From Euborellia annulipes (Eukaryota > Arthropoda > Insecta > Dermaptera > Anisolabididae), in assembly GCA_023213315.1 (NCBI GenBank), contig JAKCPI010001635.1, positions 1 through 64,000 on the forward strand: a DNA stretch of 64,000 bases, in the 5' to 3' direction. The translations under genes were made by a program, and so were the position numbers. Positions 1 through 11,950 of this stretch are shown one piece after another (the stretch's first letter is position 1; each line of letters opens with the position of its first letter). The notes under the pieces are model-generated. The model saw only the letters and a program-made list of their open reading frames with translations, made no database searches and was not told the origin of the DNA.

Positions 1-1600
1 TGTATTTAAAACGAATTTAGATGTCGCTATCAGCATTTAAGTTTTTAAGCCAGAAATTTTTTTTTTGAAAATTAAATTTTTTTAATCAAAATCGTTTAAT
101 TAGACCATAAATAAAAAATATCTAGAGAAAAAATTTTTTTTTTCCAATTTTAATTATTGACATGTGAGATCACTGGGCAATCTGTATAAGCAGACCCTAA
201 ACAATAAAATCTAGACAGTTATAATTTGGCATTTTAATTACTTTTATTACGTAGCAGTGGCTTAAGAAGTGATTTTTGAAAATGTTAATTCCTTACGCAA
301 GAAAAAAAAAATTTGAAATAATTTTGAAATATTTTTTATAACTTCAGAGCTTGGTAGCGACCTTTAGGTACAAAAAAATCGAAAAAAAAATAAATTTTGT
401 TTCTCTCATAAGGTAGAACAAAATGGCGGGGTGAACTCCAGCAAAAATAAAAAAAAGAAATTTTTTTGGCCTTTTAAGCATTACCCTAACAACTACTCTG
501 TTGTTAATTAATCGAAAAATCCAATAGTAAATTGGATTAATCTACCTTTCAGGGTTTGAATATAGTGCGTATTTTTTCTTTATATTTTATAAAGGTTATA
601 ATTTTGCTAAAATTAGCTCTCAAAGTCATGTAACAGTGATAGTGCACGTCAAACATTTGGTATAATAAATTAAAATAATTAGCGTAACAACCTCAACTGA
701 ATTCTTTTATTCAAACTTTTTGAAAAATTCTCTATAATCGATTGGTCATGGTTTTCTACTAAAGATGTTGTTTTTGTCTGATATGAATAACCGTTGAATT
801 TATGCACCTGAATAATATAAAAGAACTCAAAAGAATGTGGAGAAATTCTGAAGGCTGAATAGATTTTATTTTACCTCTGCAATAAAATATATTATTCTTA
901 TTCTTGGGAAAATAAGGGAAGAAGAATTGTTCATGTTAAATTAGTGAGGTAGGCCTAGACTAGAATGAATCTTGGTTAGAAGGGAATAAATAATCAAATG
1001 GTTAAATGGGTATCCCTACTAAAAAAAAAGGATGAGAATAACGGAAATGGGTTATTATTCCGGAGTTTATAGGATCATCTCAAGAAATAAAAATGTGGAC
1101 CAAAAATGGTTAAACTGCCTATGCTCTAGTGCAGCTAAGAAGTAGTACTAATAAAACACTCGGTTGATCAAATTAATTATGGAATATAAATTAACATTTT
1201 GTCACTTGTATGTCATTTTCAGAAGTGATTCTCTTGATCTAATTAGATGTTGTTCCGGAAGAAATAAAACTGCAAAAAATTTTTCAGTAAACTAAGTTTT
1301 ATAAATATTAGGCGGCCTAACCCCATACTCAGTGCAGGATCTATACACATTATTGACAATTTTTTAGTTAAAAGCTATCATAAGGAGCGGAATGCAGAAA
1401 TGGACCATGAATTGCAGCAATAACAAGATGAAAGCTCATTTAGAATGCCGTTTACAGTGCCCTGCCTGCAATTGTAAAATTGTATCGAGTGGATGGTCTT
1501 CTTTAATTAAATATTTTCGAGATTTATATATTTGAATTAGATATTAGTATTCAAAACATCTCGAATCTTTTCGGACTTAACTAAGTCATAGAGATAGATA
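1..1600. other. A/T-rich non-coding stretch
   Basis: No supportable gene or repeat is visible. The sequence is A/T-rich with homopolymer runs and stop codons in all frames. It is probably intergenic or intronic. Confidence 0.6.
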
Positions 1601-2024
1601 TATATCTAACAAAGCTGTGAGTGTATTTATAGATGAGGCCAAACATCCCATGGCCCCCGGAATCGAACCCAGGATATCCAGCCTTTTCGGGACATAGGCG
1701 TGCTGTCCATTGCACCAGGTCACCGGACCCTCGACCTACACCAATAAAACTCACTACCCCTTATGTTCACTAACAAAGTGAAAAACTTTAAAGAAAAATT
1801 TTTCACTTGTGCGCCGCTTTTTAAACCAGTAACAAGGGACAGACATCTGGGCACTTTGTTAGTACGAAACTTGCACGGCTGCATATAAGGGGTAGTGAGT
1901 TTTATTGGTGCAGGTCGAGGGTCCGGTAGCCTGGTGCAATGGACAGCCCGGAAAGGCTGGAGATCCTGGGTTCGATTCCCGGGGGCCATGGGATGTTTGC
2001 CCTCGCACAGCTTTGTTAGATATA
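1601..2024. repeat. Long palindrome built from a tRNA-derived SINE
   Basis: The ends are inverted copies (TATATCTAACAAAGCTGTG at 1601 and its complement ending at 2024). The arms match for about 150 bp through a tRNA-like SINE and the motif CCAATAAAACTCACTACCCC. A second inner inverted repeat (ACTAACAAAGTG at about 1768, complement at about 1851) sits near the centre. The whole locus could fold into one long hairpin. Related single copies lie at 7857-7965 and 48830-49397. Confidence 0.8.
1918..1990 (+). repeat. tRNA-like SINE head (right arm)
   Basis: The A-box-like TAGCCTGGTGCAATGG is followed by a perfect B box, GGTTCGATTCC, with a short anticodon-like stem (CAGCC/GGCTG) between them. This is the internal RNA polymerase III promoter layout of tRNA-derived SINEs. 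It sits inside a palindrome and is repeated elsewhere, so it is a SINE and not a working tRNA gene. Confidence 0.7.
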
Positions 2025-2195
2025 CTTCTTTAATTAATCGGAAAATCCAAAAGTGGGTTCGTCATCATAAGGGTTGCCTATATAGAAAGGAAAAGGGTTG
2101 CCAATTTAGCATGGAAAAACAAACGAATTTATCCACACCAATGTATTTTGCAATTACTTTCTCTTATTTATTTAATTATCATGTTAGAAATACAA

Positions 2196-2897
2196 TTTTT
2201 ACTTTCCTTGGGAACCTATGTATATATGTAATATATATATAGAGAGAAAGTATTGGTTTCATGTCAAAAATTCGATGTCGAGATTTTGATGGATCTTCAC
2301 GTTTTGAGGTCCCCTGAATCCAAAAAAGTGGTTTTCGCGACATGGTCTGTCTGTGGGTGGGTGGGTGGGTGGGTGGGTGGGTGGGTGTGTGGGTGTTTGT
2401 GTTCAATTTTAAGCATGAAGGAATTGAGCTAGGAGGTTGAAATTTTATATTTAAGTTAAACATCCCCCGGGACCGACAAAATAAGCTTTTAATCAAAATC
2501 GGCCAAAGAGTACTAGTACTTTACTGATGTACTTTTTCAGTTTTTTTCGATTTTCTCAAAATTCGCTCTAACGATTTTTGATTAAAATTCAAAAAATCAA
2601 TTATTTTTGAGATGCTCTTTCAAATGTATATTCTCGTTTTGCCCTCGAAATTGTTTGAAGCACACTTTACTCTTGTGCTTCATAGGAAAGATAGGAGAAA
2701 TGGTTGCCATGGTAACAAAATATAAATATTTTCCCATACTTATAAATTTTACATCTGAATTCAAATATTCCCTACTGCCGGGAACTAAATACATGTCGAC
2801 ACAAAAAATCTGGTGTGACAAGCACAGTACACAACTTTCGATTACCGAAGGTAAGAGAAAGTTGTGTGCTGTGCGCCAGTCACACCAGATTTTTTGT
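2196..2897 (+). repeat. Repeat R1, near full-length copy (forward)
   Basis: R1 is defined here from copies shared within the window. It starts with an imperfect hairpin around TTTACTTTCTCT...AGAGAAAGTA. It continues through ATTCGATGTCGAGATTTTGATGG, GAGGTCCCCTGA, a GT-rich microsatellite, GAGCTAGGAGGTTGAAATTT, TACTAGTACTTTACTGATG and TGCCATGGTAAC. It ends in a second hairpin flanked by inverted AATCTGGTGTGAC. This copy carries a (GTGG)n expansion. Its class is unknown; it encodes no recognisable transposase. Confidence 0.8.
2349..2398. repeat. (GTGG)n microsatellite inside R1
   Basis: About ten imperfect GTGG units lie where other R1 copies have a (GT)n tract. Confidence 0.9.
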
Positions 2898-3139
2898 AGT
2901 TTCCTTGGTTTAAGAATTGTTGATTTTGCGTGAATTTATAAAATGTAAATTTTTTTGTCAATAGCAATAGCATATAGAAATCATGTGAATAGGTGATAAG
3001 TGAAAAGAGTTACGATGGCAGGTTCTAACAATAAAATTCATTCTTTGACGAAATTAGGAAATAGCCCTTTCTTTTTTGGAGATTGGCAGCAGGCAGCTCA
3101 GGTTTTTGGCATTGTTGTTGTTTTTATTTGTACTCTTTG

Positions 3140-3475
3140 AGTAGTGTTGGTGGAGTAGAGTAGAGTGATTGACCGTTGGCGGAGAGGCGGCAACAGGGCA
3201 TGGACAGCAGCTGGCTTAAGGACGGTCGGGGGGGGCCAGGTGCGAGCCGCACGCCTGAGCCCCCCGGGCTAGGACCGGGCCCCAAACCCCGGACCCCGGA
3301 CTCCGAAAGGGCCATCCATCCGTCTGTGACGTCATCGTGTGGCGCGTGCCAACCTACCTGTCTGGCAGCCATACCTACTCCTTGTTATCAGACACACCAA
3401 TCAAATCCGCCAACCAACTCTTCTCACTGCGAAATTCCGTAAACTCAACTCTCCTTCCTCACCGTTACCTTCACG
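3140..3475. promoter_or_regulatory. G+C-rich CpG-containing island with a CRE
   Basis: This abrupt G+C-rich block in A/T-rich surroundings has many CpGs, a GGCC/CCCGG-rich core and a full palindromic CRE, TGACGTCA, at 3327-3334. Open frames across it exist on both strands, as expected of G+C-rich DNA. They show no family match or plausible splice sites. It is best read as a candidate CpG-island promoter or enhancer; direction and target gene are unknown. An untranslated first exon is an alternative. Confidence 0.4.
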
Positions 3476-5187
3476 TAGATTAAAAAACAACCAAAAAATT
3501 TAAATATTTTTTTTTCTATTACAAATAAAATTATATACCAGGGATGTCCAACAGGTTAGCCTTCAGTATATTTATCGACACCATATAAATAAAATGACTT
3601 TTTTTCTCACAGGTAATAATTCCTAATCAAATGAAACTTCGAAAGTAAATCTTCTCGCTAAATAATATTTTTATTTCATTTAAAAATTAAATGCAGCCTG
3701 GCTATATTAACATAATAGATACTAATTTCAAGTCTATTTTTTAAAGAAAGTAATTTTTGGTTTGCCATTAATAAATTTGGTTAACAACAAAAAATCAGCC
3801 CTTAAATCATATTGGACAGCATTTTGCCAGCAATAAATAACAATCAGACTGCATTCTTTGATCAGTAAACAATCTTAAAAATAGTCAACAATCAAACCAA
3901 TATGTGGTCAGCTTGTAATATTATGTCTGCCAGAGAAAACATAAGGAATCTCGGCTGGGAATTTCGCTGGCTATAATTTGCTAACAAATTAGCCATTTTG
4001 GATTTTTCTGCTCACCAAAATAAGAATATTTTGTTAACCGTTTAAATCATACCCATTTTTCAATACGTTTCAGAATTAAACTGAATTTGGTGTGTAATAA
4101 AATAATACATTAAATTCTTCTATTTTTTGGGAACTTCACATTTCTATATATGAAATATACCAACTCGAAAGATGCAGATTTTCGAATTTATCTCCAGAAA
4201 TAAAGTAATCTCTCTTAAAATTCAACATGTCATCAAATCTAATAGCCAGAGTTCAAATCATCTTATTTATACCTGTAAATCGAGTCAACAAATAAATAAA
4301 AACTGAAAATAAATTTATTCAAACCGTGAATTTTTTTTTATATTCCAAAATATATTTCTGCGAATTCGTTATTAAAAGAGAGAACAAAAAAGTCGCAGTC
4401 ATTTTAATTGTACTTTCTAACAAAATGTCAAAATGAAATTTCATCCAATTTAAATTGTATCTCAGCTCGTTAATTTACGACATGCAACCTTTCCTGAGTC
4501 AAATGCATTTACGAAAAATGCAACGGTGCAGCGAGAGGTTTTTTTTTATTAGCCGTTGAATTCATGACTTGTCTTTCTTTGAAAAGCAATAAAAATCCGT
4601 TTATGAATATTCTTGCCACAGACAATTAGAAAAACTGTAATGTAAGATAATAATTAATGTCTTGTTATATTGAATAAATTTGAAGAGCAAATTTATTTTT
4701 TACAAATTGAGGTCCGTTTTAAAAAACGGTAAGAAAGAATTAGAAATTTTATTCTAATTTTTCAACGCTCGTTAGTGATTTTATAAGCGTTGAGTTTATT
4801 TAATTGAAAATTTGGTGTTTAACATAAATTTCCTAAAGAGAAATTAATTCGAAGTTTCTTTAAGGTAAAAAGTGATTTAATGATTGTAAAATTAACAAAC
4901 TCGATAGATGTTGCCGAAAAAAAAAACTTTATAACATTATTCCATTTCCAAAAGGGTATGAAAAATAATTAACCTTTGTCTTACACATCTAATGATTATA
5001 AATTAAAAAGGAAAATTGCCTTCTTTTACACAAATTGCATGGGAAGAAATATTCAAAAAAGGAAGTTAATGGTAATTAATAAAAATAGCGATTTGTTGAA
5101 ATTATCAATTTCTATTGGAATTTTTAATTGACTGGTAGGTAACCTGAGTGTGTCATCAGAGTAACTGAAAGTTGGAAGTCGAAAGAG
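3476..5187. other. Unique A/T-rich stretch
   Basis: No gene, repeat copy or terminal inverted repeat could be identified. Short unique tracts are mixed with A and T runs. Confidence 0.5.
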
Positions 5188-5226
5188 TGTGTGTGTGTGT
5201 GGAGAGAGAGAGAGAGAGAGAGAGAG
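5188..5226. repeat. (GT)n(GA)n compound microsatellite
   Basis: A GT run is followed directly by a GA run. The following 140 bp to about 5370 is unique, moderately G+C-rich sequence of unknown role. Confidence 0.9.
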
Positions 5227-5370
5227 GATCTTCAGGTGGGATTTTTGTCTGGAAGCCACCGTTAGTCGATGCAAGGCACAAAGACCCGACAGGTGGGACT
5301 CTGCCCCTTTGACTTCTTGGGGCACAAACAACCCAAGACGAGAAGGAAAGTTAGTCGATTCAGATATCAT

Positions 5371-7189
5371 TTAAAAAATAAAAATGAGATCGTCTCTTCT
5401 TCAATTGAGCAAAATCGATTGTGATTTTAAAAGAAGTAGATAGGATGATAATTATCAGATTTTTCTAGTCTAGTAACATGCCGAAAAATTTTCCTCTGAA
5501 AGTTAACAATGGGATTTTAAAATATCTTATTTTGTAAAGGATTTTTAAAATTAAAAGATTAAAAAAAAGTAATTATTGGCTATTCTTTAAAATAAATATT
5601 CTGTCATCTAATCCCTAAATACTGGACTTATATTGCCCTATGTGGACTATATGATAAAATTTTTCATAAATGTATAAAATGTATCGGAATATAAAAATCC
5701 CAGAAAATGGTTTTGAATAGAGCAATGTAATCAGACTTGAAATAAAACTATGCAAACTTCATTTTCGTTTTCTTCCTCATTTTAAATGCTTTTAAAACTT
5801 AAACTAGGGCGAATTAATCTTCCATTCTCTACTATATGCTTTATACTAGGTAAGGCATACAAGTGTTCATTTTTATAAATAAAGTTGTTCTAAATTAAGT
5901 GGCTGATTTACAGATTTGAGTCAAACTTTAAGTGTCAATATCTCGAAACTAACGTTTTGTGGCTTATGACTATCTTCCACTAAGCCCTTCAAATATATAT
6001 ATATGGGGTCCAGGCATTCTTATTCAAGCCATTTGGTATTCATAAACTTGATCTGAACAATCAAAAATAGTCAAATGATAAAACCTGCTGATTTTAATGC
6101 TTCTGAAAGTTAGAACTTTACCCCCTCCCCTTCACTTAAAAATATTGCATTACTATGAAAATTTTTCAACAATTAGCCTACGTTATTAATTATATTTTTC
6201 AGCAGACTTGCATTTAATGAATTCAAAGAAATAAAATTCGAAGTTCTAAAACAAATTTAAAAATTCTGGAAGATAGGCAATCCAAATGGCGAGCTGAATT
6301 TTTGGATTAATCGTTTCACTAGTTTCAACTTTTATAGTCAAATGAATCACTTAAATAATTATAAATAAATAAAAACTCTCACTTAGGTAGTAGTTTATGT
6401 GATGTAGATGTATTCGAAAGTATCAAAATTAAGTCGAATGAGAATGATTCTTACTAAGCAAATAAAATATTTAATAACATCCAAAATAACTAATGGTAAT
6501 GCATACTATTTAAATAAGAACTCAAATGTAAGAATATAATTTAACATTTTCAAGAATTGTTGATAAAGTTAGTGAGGATTCAGATTCAATGAAGAAATTT
6601 TAATTAAATTGCATCAAGATGTCAACACAAACTAAAATATTACATTAAAAAAGTGTAAAGATCATAAAATTTTTTATCTAAGAAGACAAATCAAACCCAT
6701 AAAAAAATATAATTAAATTTTAAGAATAATAATAATAATTTTATATAAAGGTATATTGAATATTTATCTTCTTTTTTTTGTTTGGAAGATATTTAACTTT
6801 TTTTTATACGCACCTTAAAACAATAAGAATTTTACGCATATAAAATAAAGAGCTTTCAATATAAAATGCCCATTAAAATATTTTATAAATCTTAGCATAA
6901 AAATCTTATTATATTTTTTTTAAATATAAATTTCAAAATTATTAAATAATTGAACACATTTTTTATGACTTTACTAAATAAATTATTGCAAAGCGATAAA
7001 CAAAATTTACTATGGGTCTTAATAAATAAAAATTTAGTACGCTTTAAATTTTGTAAATATGAAATTTATTATTTTTCGGACATTAAAAGAGTCTAGTTAA
7101 TTTGATAGAAAAAATGTGATAAAGGAATTGATGAGGGGTATTATGACTACCTTTTATAGGTTTTTAAAGAAGAAACATTAAAAAAATAA
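5371..7189. other. A/T-rich stretch with a small SINE fragment
   Basis: Mostly unique A/T-rich DNA. At 5994-6045 the motif GGGGTCCAGGCATTCTTATT matches, in reverse, the middle of the SINE at 25625-25890 and 39745-39996. Nothing else can be supported. Confidence 0.5.
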
Positions 7190-7395
7190 ATGTGAAAGAA
7201 ATCGGAGAGAGAATGAGGGTGGGGATAAAAAGAAAAGATGGATGGATGATTAGGAATTTTCAGACTATGATAAATTATTATTCCGAAGATCTACGCCGGT
7301 GGTCCCGAAAAAAAATAATAAGGGGTTACGTGTCAAAATCGAGGGGTTCGGCAAAAAAAAAAAATAAATTAAATGATAAATTTCGTAATTAAATA
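7190..7395 (+). pseudogene. Possible degenerate RTE-type LINE C-terminus
   Basis: Frame +1 from 7222 gives GDKKKRWMDD and stops. A neighbouring frame later gives EDLRRWSRKKIIR. Order and spacing resemble the GRPKRRWMD...RRWRR-I tail of RTE-like LINE polyproteins, as seen more clearly at 23088-23281. Several shifts and a poor match make this tentative. It could be chance in lysine/arginine-rich A-rich DNA. Confidence 0.25.
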
Positions 7396-7856
7396 ATACG
7401 AGAGGAATTGTAAGCGGGAGTTGGTTAAATCGTAATCATATTCTTATCCCTATAATTTATTTTAGAAATTATCAAATAGTGAGAGATGATCAATCATTGT
7501 TTTTCTTCAATCATAGTCAATTTAAGATAATGAAATGATAATAAGTATAATCAAAAAGAAAATTTTACCAATTAATAAAATTATTTAAGTAAATTTTAAG
7601 AAATTTTTAACAATTGAAACGTGTAACACATAATCCGGAATCATAGATGGTGGAAGAAGCTGGGATAGAATGGTCTTATTGAATTTATTAAGGTCAAATT
7701 ATCTTTAGCTGAAGGGCCTTTTACACAATGGAAGTATAACTTTAAGATAATATGTCGATATTTAAAGAAGGGAAGAAATTAGTTTGAGAATAATATATGA
7801 AAATTTCGAGACATCTTTTGAATGAGATAACAATATTCAAAAGACTCGATCGTACT
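7396..7856. other. A/T-rich non-coding stretch
   Basis: No supportable feature. Confidence 0.5.
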
Positions 7857-7990
7857 TAGATTTATATATAATGGTGGACCTAACATCCCCTAGCACCCGG
7901 GACCTCCATCCTATCTAGGACATGAGTGTGTCTTTGTTACGTCAAATCACCAACACTCGACCAAAACTTGAAAAAAAAAAAAAAAAAATT
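7857..7990 (-). repeat. tRNA-derived SINE fragment (reverse)
   Basis: AACATCCCCTAGCACCCGGG and the following bases align with the reverse arm of the SINE palindrome at 1601-2024 (AACATCCCATGGCCCCCGGA). The B-box region is diverged. An A run follows. Confidence 0.6.
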
Positions 7991-8043
7991 ATCAAATAAT
8001 GAGAGAGATTATGAAAGGATATAGAATAAAAAAAAAAGTTTAG

Positions 8044-8232
8044 TCTAAAATTGTTTATTAAATCAAATTGATGTGATCTAACCCAATACACCTTCGCTTA
8101 GCATGCCATCTTCAAAGATAGATAGTTTCATTACAGCTCATTGTTTACCCTGGCTTACCTCTGAAGATGGCATGCTAAGCTAAGGTGTATTGGGTTAGGT
8201 CAGATCAATTTGATTCAATAAACAATATTAGA
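8044..8232. repeat. Long inverted repeat with CTGAAGA motif
   Basis: The arms share TTGTTTATT-AATCAAATTGAT, AACCCAATACACCTT and TTAGCATGCCATCTTC, with a loop of about 45 bp. The right arm contains CTCTGAAGATGGCATGC, the 5' half of the hammerhead-like core seen in other palindromes here. No GAAAC follows, so it is a relative or decayed form at best. Confidence 0.7.
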
Positions 8233-8353
8233 CAAATAAACGACTTTTTTATTTATTATAGGTCCTTTCATATTGTATTAAGAAGATTTGTCTTTGGAAG
8301 AAAAACATCTTTATATACTTGTTCATATTTTACACTGGGTTAAAAAATACTTA

Positions 8354-8723
8354 GGGGTCGTCCACATAATACGTAACGCCTTTTTTGACGATATTCTAGT
8401 CCTCCCTCCCCCCGTGTCACAGTTAGTAACATACAAACAAACCCCCCTGCAAATATGCCACAACATAGAATTACCCCCCCCCCCCCCCGAAATCGAAACG
8501 TGTTTTAAACTTGTTCTTAAAATTCCCTATCAAAATTAATATCATTTAACCTTTTTTTTTTTTTTTTTTTTAGTAAATTTTCCCAAAATTCATATTATTT
8601 TACCATTTTTTTAGTATGCGAGTCTCATCCCATCTTTTCAAACTCGGGTCCCCTATGTCCCAATTAATAACGTTTTGGCTAGACCCCCCCCCCTAACGCG
8701 TTACGTAATATGTGGACGACCCC
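8354..8723. mobile_element. Harbinger-like MITE with TTA duplication
   Basis: The perfect start of the terminal inverted repeats is GGGGTCGTCCACATA, followed by A/TTACGTAACGC. TTA flanks both ends (8351-8353, 8724-8726). A 3-bp TWA duplication is characteristic of PIF/Harbinger. The 370-bp interior has C and T homopolymers and no transposase. Similar ends are, from memory, widespread in arthropods; superfamily assignment is inference. Confidence 0.8.
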
Positions 8724-9090
8724 TTATAGGCTTATCTATATTTCTAATCATGTGAGTACTGAAGAACCTAAACCAAAACATTGGTGATTATTCTTGGAGC
8801 CTTGCAATTTTGTGAAATAGAAGGAGAAATTTGATTGAATTCTTTAAGTTATTCCTGTTATCGGTGTTAATTGATGTAATGAAAAATAATTTGGAATAGA
8901 TAGATATCATTAACCAATTTCAGGAAAATTTTTTATTCTAATTTTAATAATTATTTATTAAAAAATAATTAGCTTCGTTTACTTGTTCAAAACTTTTTTT
9001 TTTACTGTTCTTTAAAAAGAAAAATATTAATTTTATTCATGGAATTTTTTTAAGGTATGAACTTATTTTTTTTTTGGCCGATTCGTTAGA

Positions 9091-9440
9091 AAGATAAAAT
9101 AATAGGACCTATTCTTTTGTAAATGACGGTGATGATGATTTCCGTTGAGTCATCGTAATCATTATCACCGCTTACTTTTGTGCAAAACATCCTCTTTTTA
9201 GAATTGATTTAACATCCCGTAAAAGAAGGGAGGAGAAAAAAAAAACTTGAGACAATGGCAATGGCGCCTAATTAATCAGCCTAAGAGAACACAAATGTTA
9301 CAAATCTCGTTTTCGTTTTTGTGCTCGTATGTCTGTCTGTCTTGTTGTCTCTTGGAAAAATAACGATTAATGATTTAATTGGGTTTGGCTGATTTTTTTA
9401 CGATTTCTAAAGGTCGGTGTTTGTGGGTGGTCTAGCTCAA
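9091..9440. promoter_or_regulatory. Complex unique island, candidate enhancer
   Basis: This is non-repetitive sequence of mixed composition with GCGCCTAATTAATCAGCC, TTGAGTCATCG (AP-1/CREB-like) and ATGATTTAATTGGG. There is no usable reading frame. The homeodomain-like TAATTA cores and low repeat content suggest a conserved non-coding element, untested. Confidence 0.3.
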
Positions 9441-9712
9441 GGATATATTATTTTTTTGAATTAAATTAAATAAAGGGTTGGAATTTCACATTTTAAAATC
9501 AATAGGAATTTTTTATAAAGAATAAAATAAAATAAATAATTAAATAAAATGATAGATTCTCAAACAACTATTTTCATTCTATGTAAAAAAAAAATTATGT
9601 ATTTTTTTTAAACTAATGACATCTCTATTAAAGTAGGCCTACTTAATTGAATGTAGCAGATTTAATAGCTGGAATAGTTGATGAGTAAGTAAAAATAATA
9701 GGAGCTATTTTA

Positions 9713-10258
9713 TATTTCATTTATTAAGGCCAACTAATCTGACGTTTCGGTCTTGATTAAGGCAATCTTCAAAGTTTGTGGGCTGTCAATAGAGGCACAA
9801 GCTCTGAAGCATCTTCAAAGTTTGTGGGCTGTCAATAGAGGCACAAGCTCTGAAGCATCTTCAGAGTTTGTGGGCTGTCAATAGAGGCACAAGCTCTGAA
9901 GCATCTTCAGAGTTTGTAGGCTGTCAATAGAGGTACAGGCTCTGAAGCATCTTCAAAGTTTGTGGGCTGTCAATAGAGGCACAAGCTCTGAAGCATCTTC
10001 AAAGTTTGTGGGCTGTCAATAGAGGCACAAGCTCTGAAGCATCTGCAGAGTTTGTGGGCTGTCAGTGGAGGCACAAGCTCTGAAGCATCTTCAAAGTTTG
10101 TGGGCTGTCAATAGAGGCACAAGCTCTGAAGATAGTCTTAATCAAGACCGAAACAACCAATCAAGCTTGTGTCTCAAATGACCGCTCACAAGCTCTGAAA
10201 CTGGTCTTAATCAAGACCGAAACGTCAGCTTAGTGGGCTTTATTAAATGAAATATACA
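9713..10258. mobile_element. Penelope-like palindromic element with internal tandem array
   Basis: The outer inverted ends are TTCATTTATTAAGGCC...CTGACGTTTCGGTCTTGATTAA and GGTCTTAATCAAGACCGAAACGTCAG...TTTATTAAATGAA. An extra copy of the right motif is at about 10133-10154. The inverted ends carry hammerhead-like cores: 9741-9772 (-, C3 replaced by T), 10126-10154 (+, CTGAAGA and GAAAC intact but no GUH) and 10195-10226 (+, CTGAAAC). Between them is a 46-bp tandem array. No reverse transcriptase remains. Confidence 0.65.
9765..10132 (+). repeat. 46-bp tandem repeat, 8 units
   Basis: Eight contiguous 46-bp units start at 9765, 9811, 9857, 9903, 9949, 9995, 10041 and 10087. They are nearly identical, with substitutions such as TTCAAAG/TTCAGAG. 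Each unit ends with CTCTGAAGC and starts ATCTTC. The last ends CTCTGAAGA and runs straight into the helix II-like sequence. There are no spacers, so it is not a CRISPR array. Confidence 0.95.
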
Positions 10259-11950
10259 ATAGCTTACTCATTGAGTACTTAAATCATTTTTAAGTAACGT
10301 TAAAGTTAATAGTCCTAACAAAAAGTTCTGTAAATTTTAAATTCAAGTAAAATCAGTGATTAAATGCGATAGTGCACCCCTTAGAAGTGGCTTATCAATT
10401 TTAAATTAAAATATCATTTTTTTTTTGATAACCCAGGCTTATATGCAGCACGATATTAAATTATTTCAATTATGTTTTATATAATAAATACCATTATTTT
10501 TTAATATGAATCAAAGGGATTTTTTAAATTAAATTTATTGTTTTTGTTTTTATAAATTAAAAATTACGATCTTTTAAAAAATACTATATTTTGCTTTCTG
10601 TGTATTTATAAATTATAAAAAAATATTAAAAAAAAAAAAAAAAAATAGAATAAACATAATGAATTCATCAAAACAATTTTTCTCTCATAACACCGCGATA
10701 GAATAATTAATTCAGGCAAATATGATTATTTTTTAATTTTTTTTTTTTATTTATTTATTTTTTAATATTAAATCCCTTTGATTATTATTTTGAAATGTTT
10801 TTAAACAATATGTAATTATTTGTGTTATGAGATTATCATTTTGATATATAATACACGAATGCGAGGCGAAATCTCAATATGGACTTAATTAATATCAACA
10901 GTGAATAAAAAAAAAAGGGCAGGAGGGACAGGATTGGGGGGAGAGGAGGAGGGAGGGATTGCAAATGCGAAAACATAAAAGGGTTCGATTTTTGATCTCG
11001 ATAATGATGCTAATGCCGAACAGCAAATGAATATTAAATAGGTAGCCCTAGTTAATGATCTTGTCATAATTTTGATATTAACAAACAAGAAAAATATATT
11101 TTTTTTTTAGATTAGGATATTTCCATAAACATGGATTATAAATTAAATATAAAATTCAAAAGATAGTGAAATTTTATGTGTTAATTATTTAAATTATAGT
11201 ATATATGTGTATTAATGTTGGTTAAATTAGCAAAAATTAAGCCAAAACATTGAGCTTCAGTAATTTGGAAAATTATAATGCTAGCTTTTGAGCTTGTTCA
11301 TGTAAATGAGGACTTCTTAATTTTTTTTAAAGCCATCGAACACGTTTGCTAAATAAAAGATATAGAAAGTTCTTTATTGTAACACTAACAATCTTAAGGA
11401 CTGAAAAGCTTCGTCGCCGGAAAAATAAAGAATTAATAAAAAAAAAAAATTGAGCCCTTGAGTTGGTTTTGGTTGGGATAATTCTCAAGCTTAAAGATAT
11501 AATAAAAATCTTAGGTTGTGTTAATCTATAAAGCATTAAGCGCCTGGAAGATAGACAACTCAATTGACTAGCGAGAGTTTTGTTCGAATTTCGACAGACA
11601 AAAAGCAAACCCAAAATATATTTATTGATTTTTTCATCAATTTAATATTAAAAAAATTTTTTTTTAATTAGAAATTTCTAATTTTTAGTTATTTGTATCA
11701 GAGTTAAAAAGAAGACGTGTAGGGTATAGATTTTATTTTTTAGACAAAATGATTCGGGAACTTGCTTCTCTATTCTCGGTGCCAAAAACCAAAACTCCTC
11801 AGCCCAATTCAATGCTGGTCTCTAGTCTATAACAGCTTTCGTATTCAATTAACAATATAATACAATATAACCAATACCAACAATGAGTGTATTGAAAATA
11901 TAAATAAAATATTAGCGCTATTAAAACATACTTTTTTAGAAATTTTTTTG
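10259..11950. other. A/T-rich stretch
   Basis: Very A/T-rich, with long A/T runs around 10620-10770. A slightly more complex unique tract lies at 10861-11090 (purine-rich GGGAGAGGAGGAGGG). No supportable gene. Confidence 0.5.

Noticed and set aside
1918..1990. Functional tRNA gene
   Set aside because: A and B boxes are present but acceptor stem pairing is lacking, and it is one arm of a repeated palindrome; a SINE fits better.
9765..10132. CRISPR array
   Set aside because: The 46-bp units are contiguous with no spacers, and the context is eukaryotic mobile DNA.
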